NCBI GenBank assembly: GCA_045627405.1
Contig: JAZQNP010000092.1
Location: forward strand, 24,743 to 88,742
Origin: Firm-04 sp045627405
GTDB taxonomy: Bacteria > Bacillota > Clostridia > Oscillospirales > Ruminococcaceae
Length of the DNA: 64,000 nucleotides
Direction: 5' to 3'
Made by a program: the position numbers and the translations under genes. Each line of letters starts with the position of its first letter. Within the stretch, counting starts at the first letter, position 1. Under the pieces are notes generated by a model. It saw nothing but the letters and a program-made list of their open reading frames with translations. It searched no databases and had not been told where the DNA came from. Below, one piece after another: positions 1-8,331 of this stretch.

Positions 1-3000
1 GCTCCGTTGCAGTCAACATCTCCGCGAATTTCAGAGACGGTTGCGCTGCCGCCGGTCAGCATCAGAACGCCGTAATACTGTGTGGTGGTGTAGCCGAGAC
101 CAGTGGTATCACCAGACCAGTTCGAGATACCGGATCTTGCACCGGAGCCGTCGTCATCGTTGATCTGCACATCGAAACCGATGACCTGATCGTTCTGGAA
201 TTTTGCGATAGAAGCAGGAATCGCGATTTCAACAAGATAGCCGTTTGAGGTGGTAGATGCAGCCGAAATATAGTCGTCGGTGCTGTGGTTATCGGAAACA
301 GTTTTGCTGTTGTCATAGCCGACTCTGCATTGCATGTCATCGTTTTCATATGCAGTGGTTTTGTGGTTGTTTTCGTCAAAGAACACTTCCACTGTATCGG
401 TTTCGTAGTGGTTGGTGCTGGAAGAATGCGTGCCGTTGGGGTCTTTGACATCAACAAGCACATACAGATAATTCTCATCCCAGAGCATTTTTGCAGTACC
501 TGTCGCATTGGAGTTTGCGTTGCCCATCTGGAACTGGTTGACCGAGATCTGCGGAGCGGAATCCCAGATGCTTTCAGCGGAGCCGTCAATCTTCGGTGTA
601 CCGTAGGTTGCTTCCGCATATGCCGGGAATGCCGCGAGTGTAATGGTTCCCGCAGTGTCTTCGGAGAGGGAGTTGTTCAGGCTGTTCCATGTTGTACCGT
701 TTAGTGCAATATCGAATGAATATGCTGTGCCTGTCTTTGTGCTGTCCAGTGTAAAGGTGAGATCATTGGTGCCGGCGGAGACTGCTTTGGAATAGGTTTC
801 GCCGCCGAAGAGAATTTGTGCTGTACCGGACTTTGCAGCGGTCAGGCGAACTGTGAGTGTCGAGCCGTTCCACACAGCTTTCCATGTACCTGCGGAACCG
901 ATTGAAGCGGCTGCCTGCACGATGAATGCGGTTTCTGCCGAGTTGCCCGCGCTGACTGCGATGGCATCTTTATTCTGAATGGTCTGTACCGGTGCAGTCG
1001 GGTCCAGCACGGCGTAGAAGGAAGCCTTAGCCTGATAATCGTCATCGAACAGCAGCGGATAGCCGCCGATCCAGCTGGTAGAATCCGTGATGCCCCAGAA
1101 CACGACTGCTGTAATGTTGCAGCCGTCTTTTTTGCAGGCAATGACAGTTTCCATGAGCTGACGGTAACGCTCTGCAAGTTCAAGCTGTGCAGCGTTGGAG
1201 TTGTCCTTGACGCTGACATCCAGCTCTGTGATCTGGACTTCCAGACCCAGTGCAGCATAGGCGCGGATTGTATCTTCATATACAGAAACAGTCGGATAGC
1301 TGAGCTGCAAGTGAGACTGCATGCCGATGCCGTCGATCAGATTTTGTTCGGCGAGAGCGGAAACGACTTTGATGATCGAGCTGCGCTTGCCGGAGGCATA
1401 TTCGTTGTAGTCGTTGTAGAACAGCTTGCAGCCGGACGGCGCATATTTTCTGGCGTAGGTAAATGCGTAGGAAATATAGTCTTCTCCGATGGTCTTGATC
1501 CACGGAGAATTCACGCTGTCCTCATTGGTGGAACCGGCAGGCCGGTAGGAACCGTCATCAAGGAACGCCTCATTGACGACATCCCAGCAGTAGAAGTTCA
1601 CGTTCGGATAATCTTTGGCGAGAGCTTCCATGACCGCCTTGATGTAATTCTCCATACGTTTGAGCATGGTGTCTCTGTCAACCCATGCGCCGTCTGCGGA
1701 ATATCCGACGCGGAAGAACCAATCCGGTGTCTGGCTGTGCCACACAAGGCAATGGCCGCGGACAGGAATATTGTTTGCGGCAGCAAATTCGAGCAGCGGC
1801 TTCGCGCTTGTCAGAGAGATGCCGACGCCTGTTTCGGAGCCGGTTGCGATGCACGCGCTCTGGCTGAGAACTGCATCCGGTTTCAGCTCGTTTCCGAATG
1901 TAAGAGAATTGTAGTGTTTGAGGATCAGATCCTTGGAAGCTTGCAGCGAAAGCTCCGAAGCCGTAGATGCGCAGCCGATCTTGAAGAGATCTGCATATGC
2001 TTCGCAAAGGCTGCCGATGTCGGATTGAATGGTCGGATCGGGCAGGTGCTCGCAGACTACATCGTCGATGTAGAACGAGATGGTCTTATCCTGATCGGAA
2101 GGATTGCTGCTCCATTTCGGCTGTACATAGAAAGCGAGGTTTGTCGCCTTTTCCGGAACAGTATAGCGTGTGGAGATCTGAACCCATTCGCCTTTTGCAG
2201 TTGACTCATCAGCGAGATTTTTATACTGCGTCACGCCGTCGAGATTGTACATCAGATAGATCTGGAATGCAGCGGTGTCGGTATAGGAACCGCCGTCGTA
2301 AGCGACCCAGCAGGAGAACGAATAATAGCCGCCGAGTTCGAGGAACAGCGTGCAATCGACAGCAGGGCTGTTCCACAGATCGGTGCGGTTTGAGGTGTAG
2401 AGCGAGTAGGTGCCGCTGTGGGCAAGCTGCGAAGAAATTGCAATGTCACAGGAACGTGCAAACCAGTCGCTGACAGAACCGTTTTCAAAATCATAGGAGA
2501 AGCCGTCCTGCGTATCTCCTTCGTATTTCTCACCGGTTCCGGAGCAGTCATCAATGTAGTAGGGCAGTGTCGCATTGGAACACTGCGTATAAAGCGTAAT
2601 GCCTGTGATGTTCGCGGGGAATGTGACATTTGCAGTCATCTGCGTCCATTCGCCTTTGTTTGCGTTGACAGAGCCGACGCTGCCGTAGCGGGTCGCGCCG
2701 TTTTCCGTATACTTGTATCCAAGCTGGAAATTCTGTGTATCACTGCCGGATTCGTAATCGTAATAGAACCAGATGGATACCGTGTAGCTCTGTCCGGCGT
2801 AGAAATAGCCGACTTTGCTGCACTCACCGCCCTGCCAGTCTTTTTCACGGTCAGTGATGTAGAAGCTGGAAGAACCGGTATGTGCCTGTTCCGTGCTGAG
2901 GGAGACCGTCGCCGCGCCGCCGTGGGACGCCCAGCCGTCAGTATCGCCGTCTTCAAAATCGTCGAAGAACAGCTCGACCGGTTCTGCGGATACAGCATAT

Positions 3001-3077
3001 TCCGCCGGAAAAGCAGCCGCCGTACCCATTGCGGTCAGTGCTGCACAAAGCATACTGACCATACGTTTGGTTTTCAT
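1..3077 (-). CDS. Secreted GH10 endo-xylanase with two CBM22 modules, CBM9 and a cut dockerin (partial)
   Basis: Hydrolyses the beta-1,4-xylan backbone outside the cell, probably within a cellulosome. The frame starts at ATG 3077 behind a strong AGGAGGGG site and runs off the window, so the C-terminus is missing. Visible order: signal peptide (about residues 1-30, Lys/Arg then hydrophobic, ending near AVSA); two CBM22-like modules (about 32-165 and 180-335); GH10 barrel (about 350-690); a CBM9-like module after about 820; and the first residues of a dockerin calcium loop (GDVDCNG) at the window edge. Catalytic residues are clear: acid/base Glu503 in WDVVNEAF and nucleophile Glu618 in ITELDV; RGHCLVWHSQ is also typical of GH10. 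The CBM22-CBM22-GH10-CBM9 order is common in large clostridial xylanases. A TTGACT-17-TATGAT promoter lies upstream. Identification is firm; the missing end is inferred to be dockerin only. Confidence 0.93.
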   Translation of the reverse strand, partial: MKTKRMVSMLCAALTAMGTAAAFPAEYAVSAEPVELFFDDFEDGDTDGWASHGGAATVSLSTEQAHTGSSSFYITDREKDWQGGECSKVGYFYAGQSYTVSIWFYYDYESGSDTQNFQLGYKYTENGATRYGSVGSVNANKGEWTQMTANVTFPANITGITLYTQCSNATLPYYIDDCSGTGEKYEGDTQDGFSYDFENGSVSDWFARSCDIAISSQLAHSGTYSLYTSNRTDLWNSPAVDCTLFLELGGYYSFSCWVAYDGGSYTDTAAFQIYLMYNLDGVTQYKNLADESTAKGEWVQISTRYTVPEKATNLAFYVQPKWSSNPSDQDKTISFYIDDVVCEHLPDPTIQSDIGSLCEAYADLFKIGCASTASELSLQASKDLILKHYNSLTFGNELKPDAVLSQSACIATGSETGVGISLTSAKPLLEFAAANNIPVRGHCLVWHSQTPDWFFRVGYSADGAWVDRDTMLKRMENYIKAVMEALAKDYPNVNFYCWDVVNEAFLDDGSYRPAGSTNEDSVNSPWIKTIGEDYISYAFTYARKYAPSGCKLFYNDYNEYASGKRSSIIKVVSALAEQNLIDGIGMQSHLQLSYPTVSVYEDTIRAYAALGLEVQITELDVSVKDNSNAAQLELAERYRQLMETVIACKKDGCNITAVVFWGITDSTSWIGGYPLLFDDDYQAKASFYAVLDPTAPVQTIQNKDAIAVSAGNSAETAFIVQAAASIGSAGTWKAVWNGSTLTVRLTAAKSGTAQILFGGETYSKAVSAGTNDLTFTLDSTKTGTAYSFDIALNGTTWNSLNNSLSEDTAGTITLAAFPAYAEATYGTPKIDGSAESIWDSAPQISVNQFQMGNANSNATGTAKMLWDENYLYVLVDVKDPNGTHSSSTNHYETDTVEVFFDENNHKTTAYENDDMQCRVGYDNSKTVSDNHSTDDYISAASTTSNGYLVEIAIPASIAKFQNDQVIGFDVQINDDDGSGARSGISNWSGDTTGLGYTTTQYYGVLMLTGGSATVSEIRGDVDCNG

Positions 3078-3152
3078 TGAAATAACCCCTCCTGATCAAT
3101 CAGTCTCTGTGTATTGTGATTTGCAGAGATTTCAGAACAAATCACCAAGATA

Positions 3153-3181
3153 ATCATATCATTATTGCACGAAAAAGTCAA
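3153..3181 (-). promoter_or_regulatory. Promoter of the GH10 xylanase gene
   Basis: On the minus strand, -35 TTGACT (3181-3176) and -10 TATGAT (3158-3153) are separated by 17 bases, about 75 bases upstream of the ATG at 3077. Confidence 0.7.
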
Positions 3182-3270
3182 GCATTCTCGAAAAAAATTC
3201 CATGATTCGTGAAAATAACGGCGAGAACGAAAAAAAGCTCTCTGAAACGGACAATTCTTTGTGCCGACTA

Positions 3271-3299
3271 TTGCTTTTTTCCTGAAAATATGGTATAAT
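3271..3299 (+). promoter_or_regulatory. Promoter of the ATP synthase operon
   Basis: -35 TTGCTT (3271-3276) and a perfect -10 TATAAT (3294-3299) with a 17-base spacer and a TGG just before the -10. It lies 37 bases upstream of atpI and is the only good promoter seen before the whole atp operon. Confidence 0.8.
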
Positions 3300-3335
3300 C
3301 ATTAAGAATCCGGACAAAGGTGGCGTGAGAAAGAT

Positions 3336-3743
3336 ATGCCGGAAGAAATTCTGCGGCAAGAGATGACCATGCTGAGCAAACGCGTGTTATTTTTGAATAT
3401 TGCCGCATATCTGATCAGTGTGATCGTTCTCGGCGTGACGCTTGCATTTGCAGTCGGCCTGCTGCTCGGAACGGCAGTTTTGTTCGGCACGCTTTTGCTG
3501 CTGCAAATCAGCATAAAGCGGATGGCAGCCGAGGCAAAGCGCACCGGCACGGCAAACCAGCGGCGGTATCTGTTGTTTTATGCACTTCGGCTGTTGCTGT
3601 TTGGCTGTGCATTTGCGGCTTCCCTGATCTTTTCGGCGTGGATTTCTCCGGTGGCAGTTGTGCTGCCAATGCTTTATCCGCGGCTGATTTATACTGCGGG
3701 TGCATTGTTTTCCCGATCCGGTTTTTCATCTGACGGTAAATAG
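3336..3743 (+). CDS. atpI: AtpI-like ATP synthase subunit I
   Basis: A 135-residue integral membrane protein placed directly before the F0 genes. Four hydrophobic segments are visible (about 20-42, 42-60, 80-103, 105-125), with a basic stretch between the second and third. Size, topology and position fit the AtpI/subunit I family, which is thought to help assemble the c ring and may handle cations. Sequence in this family is poorly conserved, so the call rests mainly on position and topology. The stop codon (3741-3743) is only a few bases from the apparent start of atpB. The ATG sits 13 bases after AAAGGTGG, a long spacing, with a weaker GAGAAAG closer to it. Confidence 0.65.
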   Translation: MPEEILRQEMTMLSKRVLFLNIAAYLISVIVLGVTLAFAVGLLLGTAVLFGTLLLLQISIKRMAAEAKRTGTANQRRYLLFYALRLLLFGCAFAASLIFSAWISPVAVVLPMLYPRLIYTAGALFSRSGFSSDGK

Positions 3744-3752
3744 AGGTGATAG

Positions 3753-4523
3753 ATTCTGGCAATTCCACATTTTCTGACAGGTCCGCAGGAGCTTGAAGTC
3801 ACGGGTGCAAAAATTCTTGCATCGTTTCAGATCGGCAGCCTGACGATCAACTTTACGGAAACGATTGTTCTGGAATGGATCGTTATGGCGGTGATTCTTG
3901 GTGTATCGTTTTTCCTGACGCGGAATCTACGGGTCAGATCGGTCGGAAAACGGCAGGTCATTGCTGAGATGGCAGTCGAAACGATTACCAATCTGGTGCG
4001 CGATACAATGGGTAAACGCTGGCTTTGGTTTACGCCGTATGTAGCAACGATTTTCTGTTTTTCCATTTTCGGAAGTCTGATCAGTCTGCTCGGTGTGCGG
4101 GCAGTGACGTCGGATTTTTCCGTGCTGCTGACGTGGGCTGCGGTTACGTTCATTCTGATTACCGCGACCAAAATCAAATACAACGGCTTCTTCGGCTATC
4201 TGAAAGGCTTTGCCGATCCGATTCCGGTCATGCTGCCGATTAACATTCTGAGTGAGGTAGCGACTCCGGCTGCAATGGCACTGCGTCATTTCGGAAATAT
4301 CGCAGGCGGCGGTATTATCATGTCACTTGTGTATTACGGACTGGCAAATCTCAGCCGTATGATCGGTCTGGACATTCCGATTTTCACAATCGGTGTACCG
4401 GCGGTGCTTTCCCTTTATTTTGACCTGTTCTCGGATTTTATGCAGGCATTTATCTTTATCATGCTGATGATGGTCTTTATCAGCAATGCCGGACCCTCTG
4501 AGGAAGAGACGGCATCGGCTTAA
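3753..4523 (+). CDS. atpB: F0F1 ATP synthase subunit a, non-ATG start
   Basis: Forms the ion half-channels next to the c ring. The essential stator arginine is visible in LRHFGNIAGG (Arg near residue 177), and five to six hydrophobic helices follow the expected pattern. The first in-frame ATG (3885) lies in the middle of the first transmembrane helix and would remove the conserved N-terminal part ending TETIVLEWIV. The frame is open back to a TAG at 3750-3752, and the only start-like codons there are ATT 3753 and CTG 3756. An AGAGGTG Shine-Dalgarno (3742-3748) sits 4 and 7 bases before them. I therefore infer initiation at ATT or CTG; the alternative is a sequence error that hides an ATG. Confidence 0.9.
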   Translation: MLAIPHFLTGPQELEVTGAKILASFQIGSLTINFTETIVLEWIVMAVILGVSFFLTRNLRVRSVGKRQVIAEMAVETITNLVRDTMGKRWLWFTPYVATIFCFSIFGSLISLLGVRAVTSDFSVLLTWAAVTFILITATKIKYNGFFGYLKGFADPIPVMLPINILSEVATPAAMALRHFGNIAGGGIIMSLVYYGLANLSRMIGLDIPIFTIGVPAVLSLYFDLFSDFMQAFIFIMLMMVFISNAGPSEEETASA

Positions 4524-4555
4524 TTTGTTAATTTTAATTCAGGAGGTACTGAACT

Positions 4556-4807
4556 ATGGATATGAGTGAAGCAATCGTACTGTGCGGCTCTGCGATCGGC
4601 GCGGGGCTTGCGATGATCGCAGGTATCGGACCGGGTATCGGTGAGGGCTATGCCGTCGGCAAGGCGTGTGAAGCAATCGCAAGACAACCGGAAGCATCCG
4701 GTGCTGTGACCAGAACTATGTTTGTCGGCTGTGCTGTTGCGGAATCAACCGGTATTTACGGTCTGATTATTGCGCTGCTTCTGATCTTCCTCAAACCGTT
4801 CACCTGA
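4556..4807 (+). CDS. atpE: F0F1 ATP synthase subunit c with a two-carboxylate ion site
   Basis: The 83-residue hairpin proteolipid of the rotor ring. Helix 1 contains GIGPGIGEGYAVGKA and helix 2 contains AVAESTGIYGL, joined by the polar loop ARQPEA. Glu63 followed by Ser64-Thr65 is the ion-binding arrangement of Na+-type c subunits. Where Na+ synthases such as Ilyobacter have Gln in helix 1, this protein has Glu30, giving two membrane carboxylates as described for the Fusobacterium nucleatum rotor. The sequence therefore suggests Na+ coupling; this is an inference by comparison. The start is ATG 4556 behind AGGAGGT; an in-frame ATG two codons later is less well spaced. Confidence 0.96.
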   Translation: MDMSEAIVLCGSAIGAGLAMIAGIGPGIGEGYAVGKACEAIARQPEASGAVTRTMFVGCAVAESTGIYGLIIALLLIFLKPFT

Positions 4808-4849
4808 TCTGACCGGAACGAGGAATGAAAGAAGAAAGGCTGATACATC

Positions 4850-5344
4850 ATGGGATTTTTATCCATTGATACCGGCACCATCATTTTCACACTGCTCAAT
4901 ACGCTGATTCTCTTTTTGGGGCTCAAACATTTTCTGTTTAAACCTGTGCAGAAGATTTTGACAGAGCGGCAGAGTGCTGTGGATCAGACTTTGCAGGATG
5001 CCGAGGATGCGCGGACACGCGCAGAAGCGGCAGAAACTGAGTATAATGAGAAACTTGCAGCTGCAAAGGAAGAATCGGCAGAGCTTGTCCGCAAGGCGAC
5101 GCGCAAGGCGCAGCAGCGTTCCGATGAGATTGTCGCAGAGGCAAAGGCGGATGCCGCAAACATCCGCCGGCAGAACGAGGAAGAGCTTGCACGGGAAAAA
5201 CGCCGTGCCGAACTTGAACTGCGCTCGGAGGTTTCCGGTCTGGCAGTGATGGTAGCCGAAAAGGTTGTCGGGCGTGAAATCAATCCCGATGACCATGCAA
5301 GACTGATTGATGAATTTATTGATTCGGTGGGTGATACAGAGTGA
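4850..5344 (+). CDS. atpF: F0F1 ATP synthase subunit b
   Basis: Peripheral stalk subunit of 164 residues, a usual length. One N-terminal membrane helix (about 9-30, containing IIFTLLNTLILFLGL) is followed by a long charged helix rich in Ala, Glu, Lys and Arg that is expected to dimerise as a coiled coil and contact the delta subunit. It lies between atpE and atpH, and its stop codon overlaps the GTG start of atpH by four bases, so the two are probably translationally coupled. Confidence 0.95.
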   Translation: MGFLSIDTGTIIFTLLNTLILFLGLKHFLFKPVQKILTERQSAVDQTLQDAEDARTRAEAAETEYNEKLAAAKEESAELVRKATRKAQQRSDEIVAEAKADAANIRRQNEEELAREKRRAELELRSEVSGLAVMVAEKVVGREINPDDHARLIDEFIDSVGDTE

Positions 5345-5871
5345 GTTCAGAGGTTTCTGCTGTATACGCAAATGCACTGTTTTCACTTGCCTTGGAGCAG
5401 GGAGATTCTGTTTTACAGGAGACACGTTCAGAGCTGCGTGAGCTGGCGGTACTGTTTTCTCTGAATCCGGATCTGATCAAGCTTCTTTCCCTCCCGACGG
5501 TCTCTCTGGAAGAACGCACAGATGTTGCGAAAAAGATTTTCGGTACTGAGGGGCTTGCATGTCGGCTGCTTTTTCTGCTGATTGACCATTCCCGTGTAGG
5601 TTTCCTCTGTGAGATTGCGGATGTCTTTGACGAGCAGATGATGATTTATCAGGATACCGTACAGGTATCCGTCACGACTGCGGTTGCGATGACACCGGAT
5701 CAGAAGGAACGGATGGAGCGGGTACTATCGGAAAAGCTTGGAAAAACAGTCCGTATGACAGAGCATATTGACCGGAGTATTCTCGGCGGTGTGATTGTGC
5801 ATTACGGTGATACGCAGATTGATAATAGCTTGAAATATCGGCTGGATGCTTTGAAGCAGAGACTTTCTTGA
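5341..5871 (+). CDS. atpH: F0F1 ATP synthase subunit delta
   Basis: Connects the peripheral stalk to the top of the F1 head. The 176-residue length is normal for the family. The N-terminal helical domain begins VSAVYANALFSLALEQ, and the C-terminal part ends with the family hallmark ILGGVIVHYGDTQIDNSLKYRL. Translation appears to start at GTG 5341, giving the GTGA overlap with the atpF stop codon; no ATG lies near the conserved N-terminus. Confidence 0.95.
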   Translation: MSSEVSAVYANALFSLALEQGDSVLQETRSELRELAVLFSLNPDLIKLLSLPTVSLEERTDVAKKIFGTEGLACRLLFLLIDHSRVGFLCEIADVFDEQMMIYQDTVQVSVTTAVAMTPDQKERMERVLSEKLGKTVRMTEHIDRSILGGVIVHYGDTQIDNSLKYRLDALKQRLS

Positions 5872-5908
5872 TGAGAAAGCCCAGAGCATTCAGATAAGAA
5901 GGTGCAAC

Positions 5909-7414
5909 ATGAATTTAAGACCAGATGAAATCACCGGCATTATCAAGGAACAGCTGAAAAATTACGAATCGAAGCTGAATCTTGCTGATGTCGGTACGGT
6001 AATTACGGTCGGAGACGGCATTGCGAATGTACACGGCTTGGAGCAGTGTATGTCCGGAGAGCTGCTGGAATTTGAGGGCGGCGTATCGGGCATGGCATTG
6101 AACTTGGAGCATGATTTTGTCGGTGCAGTTTTGCTCGGTTCCGATCAGAATATCAAAGAAGGCGCGTCTGTCCGCCGGACCAAGCGCATTGTTTCGGTGC
6201 CGGTCGGTGAGGAGCTGCTCGGCAGAGTCGTGAACGCGCTGGGCGAGCCGATTGACGGCAAAGGTCCGATTCCGACAACGGAAACCATGCCGATTGAGAA
6301 GATCGCACCCGGCATTATTACAAGAAAATCGGTGCATACACCGCTGCAAACCGGAATTAAGGCGATTGATTCGATGATTCCGATCGGCAGGGGACAGCGT
6401 GAGCTGATCATCGGAGACCGTCAGACCGGTAAGACGACAATCGCACTGGATACCATCATGAACCAGAAGGGGAAAGATGTGATCTGCATTTATGTTGCGA
6501 TCGGTCAGAAGCGTTCGACGGTTGCCAATGTTGTTGAGACGCTGACGAAAGCGGACGCGTTGTCGTACACGATTGTTGTATCCGCAACAGCATCCGAACT
6601 TGCGCCTTTGCAGTATATCGCACCGTATTCCGGCTGCACGATGGGTGAGTATTTTACCAATCAGGGCAAGGATGTTCTGATTGTTTACGATGATTTGTCC
6701 AAGCATGCGGTGGCATACAGAACACTTTCCCTGCTGCTGAAACGTCCGCCGGGACGTGAGGCGTTTCCGGGTGATGTGTTCTATCTGCATTCGCGTCTGC
6801 TGGAACGTGCGTGCTGTCTGAATGAGAATTACGGCGGCGGTTCACTGACTGCACTTCCGATCATTGAAACACAGGCGGGTGACGTTTCAGCGTATATTCC
6901 GACCAATGTTATTTCCATCACAGACGGTCAGATTTTTTTGGAAACAGACCTGTTCAATGCAGGTATCCGTCCTGCTGTGAATCCCGGCATTTCCGTGTCT
7001 CGTGTCGGTTCTGCGGCGCAGATTCCTGCGATGAAAAAGGTTTCCGGCTCATTAAAGCTGACCTATTCACAGTACCGTGAGTTGCAGGCATTTTCGCAGT
7101 TCGGATCGGATCTGGATAAGGATACGAAGGACCGGCTCGCGCTTGGTGAGCGCGTTGTTGAGGTGCTGAAACAGGGCAAGAGCAGTCCGCTTTCGGCGGC
7201 ACATCAGGTCGTGATCCTGTATGCGGTTGTCAACAACCTGCTGAAAGATGTTCCGGTCAGCCGTGTCTCGGAATTTGAAGATGCACTGCTCACGGAAATT
7301 GACGATCTGAACAGTGACATTGTTCAGACGATCACCGAGACAGGAAAGCTGATGCCGGAGACGGAGGAACAGCTCAGACAGGCGATTACTGCATTTGTGC
7401 AGAGCTTTGTCTGA
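5909..7414 (+). CDS. atpA: F0F1 ATP synthase subunit alpha
   Basis: Non-catalytic nucleotide-binding subunit of the F1 hexamer, 501 residues, full length. The Walker A motif GDRQTGKT is at 169-176, the same position as in Escherichia coli. The N-terminal beta-barrel region (GTVITVGDGIANVHGL) and the signature region NPGISVSRVGSAAQ are both intact. The start is ATG 5909, with AAGGTG about seven bases upstream. It sits in the standard order between atpH and atpG. Confidence 0.98.
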   Translation: MNLRPDEITGIIKEQLKNYESKLNLADVGTVITVGDGIANVHGLEQCMSGELLEFEGGVSGMALNLEHDFVGAVLLGSDQNIKEGASVRRTKRIVSVPVGEELLGRVVNALGEPIDGKGPIPTTETMPIEKIAPGIITRKSVHTPLQTGIKAIDSMIPIGRGQRELIIGDRQTGKTTIALDTIMNQKGKDVICIYVAIGQKRSTVANVVETLTKADALSYTIVVSATASELAPLQYIAPYSGCTMGEYFTNQGKDVLIVYDDLSKHAVAYRTLSLLLKRPPGREAFPGDVFYLHSRLLERACCLNENYGGGSLTALPIIETQAGDVSAYIPTNVISITDGQIFLETDLFNAGIRPAVNPGISVSRVGSAAQIPAMKKVSGSLKLTYSQYRELQAFSQFGSDLDKDTKDRLALGERVVEVLKQGKSSPLSAAHQVVILYAVVNNLLKDVPVSRVSEFEDALLTEIDDLNSDIVQTITETGKLMPETEEQLRQAITAFVQSFV

Positions 7415-7432
7415 CAGAGGAGGTAGTTTGCA

Positions 7433-8299
7433 ATGGCTGCTTCCAATATGAAAGCGATTAAACGCCGGATCAAGAGTGTGGAAAGCACAATGCAGATCAC
7501 CAAGGCGATGGAGCTGGTTTCCTCCTCAAAACTGCGCCATGCGAAGGAACGTGCGGATCAGGCGGTCCCGTTTTTCAATTTGCTCTATCAGACAATGAGT
7601 GAGGTCGCATCGGAGGCTGTGGGCTTTCACTCGGCGTATACAGAGCTGCGGGAGGAAGGTGCCGCACTGTTAATTGTGATTGCAGGTGACCGCGGTTTGG
7701 CAGGCGGATTCAATATCAATGTATTCCGTCGGGCAGATGCGAGAATCAAGGAATTGCAAGCAGTAAACCGAGAGGTCATTCTCATGACGGTCGGGCGTAA
7801 GGCATCGGAGCATTATGCGAAATCCGATTGCCGGATTCTCGGTACATTTGATAATCTCGGTGAATCCATTACGCCGCGCAGTGCATATCGGATGGCGGAG
7901 CGGATTGTACGGCTGTTTGATGAGGGACATATTGCGATGATCGACTTGTTCTTCACAAATCTCGTTTCTCCGCTGACGCAGGAGGCGCGGCAGATGGCAG
8001 TGCTTCCGGTGCCGAATCTGGAACGCGCATCGGGATTACAGAGTCTGACAAACTACGAACCGAGTCCGGAAGCGGTGTTTGATTCGCTGATTCCGCAATA
8101 TCTGGCGGGCATCCTCTACTGTACGGTTGTGGATACATATGCCTCAGAACAGGCGGCGCGCCGTCTGGCAATGGAGAATGCGTCCGATAATGCACAGGAG
8201 ATGATTGACGATCTCTCCTTGAAATACAACCGTGCGCGGCAGGCTTCCATCACACAGGAGCTGACCGAGATTGTCGGCGGTGCCAACGCACAGGAGTAA
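7433..8299 (+). CDS. atpG: F0F1 ATP synthase subunit gamma
   Basis: Central rotating shaft of F1, 288 residues. The N-terminal coiled-coil helix carries IKSVESTMQITKAMELVSSSKLRHAK, of which ITKAMELVSSSKL is the family signature, and the matching C-terminal helix contains the region around SLKYNRARQASITQELTEI. The Rossmann-like middle domain includes the typical GDRGLAGGFN. The start is ATG 7433 behind GAGGAGG. Confidence 0.98.
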   Translation: MAASNMKAIKRRIKSVESTMQITKAMELVSSSKLRHAKERADQAVPFFNLLYQTMSEVASEAVGFHSAYTELREEGAALLIVIAGDRGLAGGFNINVFRRADARIKELQAVNREVILMTVGRKASEHYAKSDCRILGTFDNLGESITPRSAYRMAERIVRLFDEGHIAMIDLFFTNLVSPLTQEARQMAVLPVPNLERASGLQSLTNYEPSPEAVFDSLIPQYLAGILYCTVVDTYASEQAARRLAMENASDNAQEMIDDLSLKYNRARQASITQELTEIVGGANAQE

Positions 8300-8331
8300 A
8301 AGAAGAACCTGATAGAAAGTGAGCTGCACAT

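Noticed and set aside
1311..2204. 297-residue open frame on the plus strand
   Set aside because: It is antisense to the GH10 xylanase, which carries the catalytic motifs.
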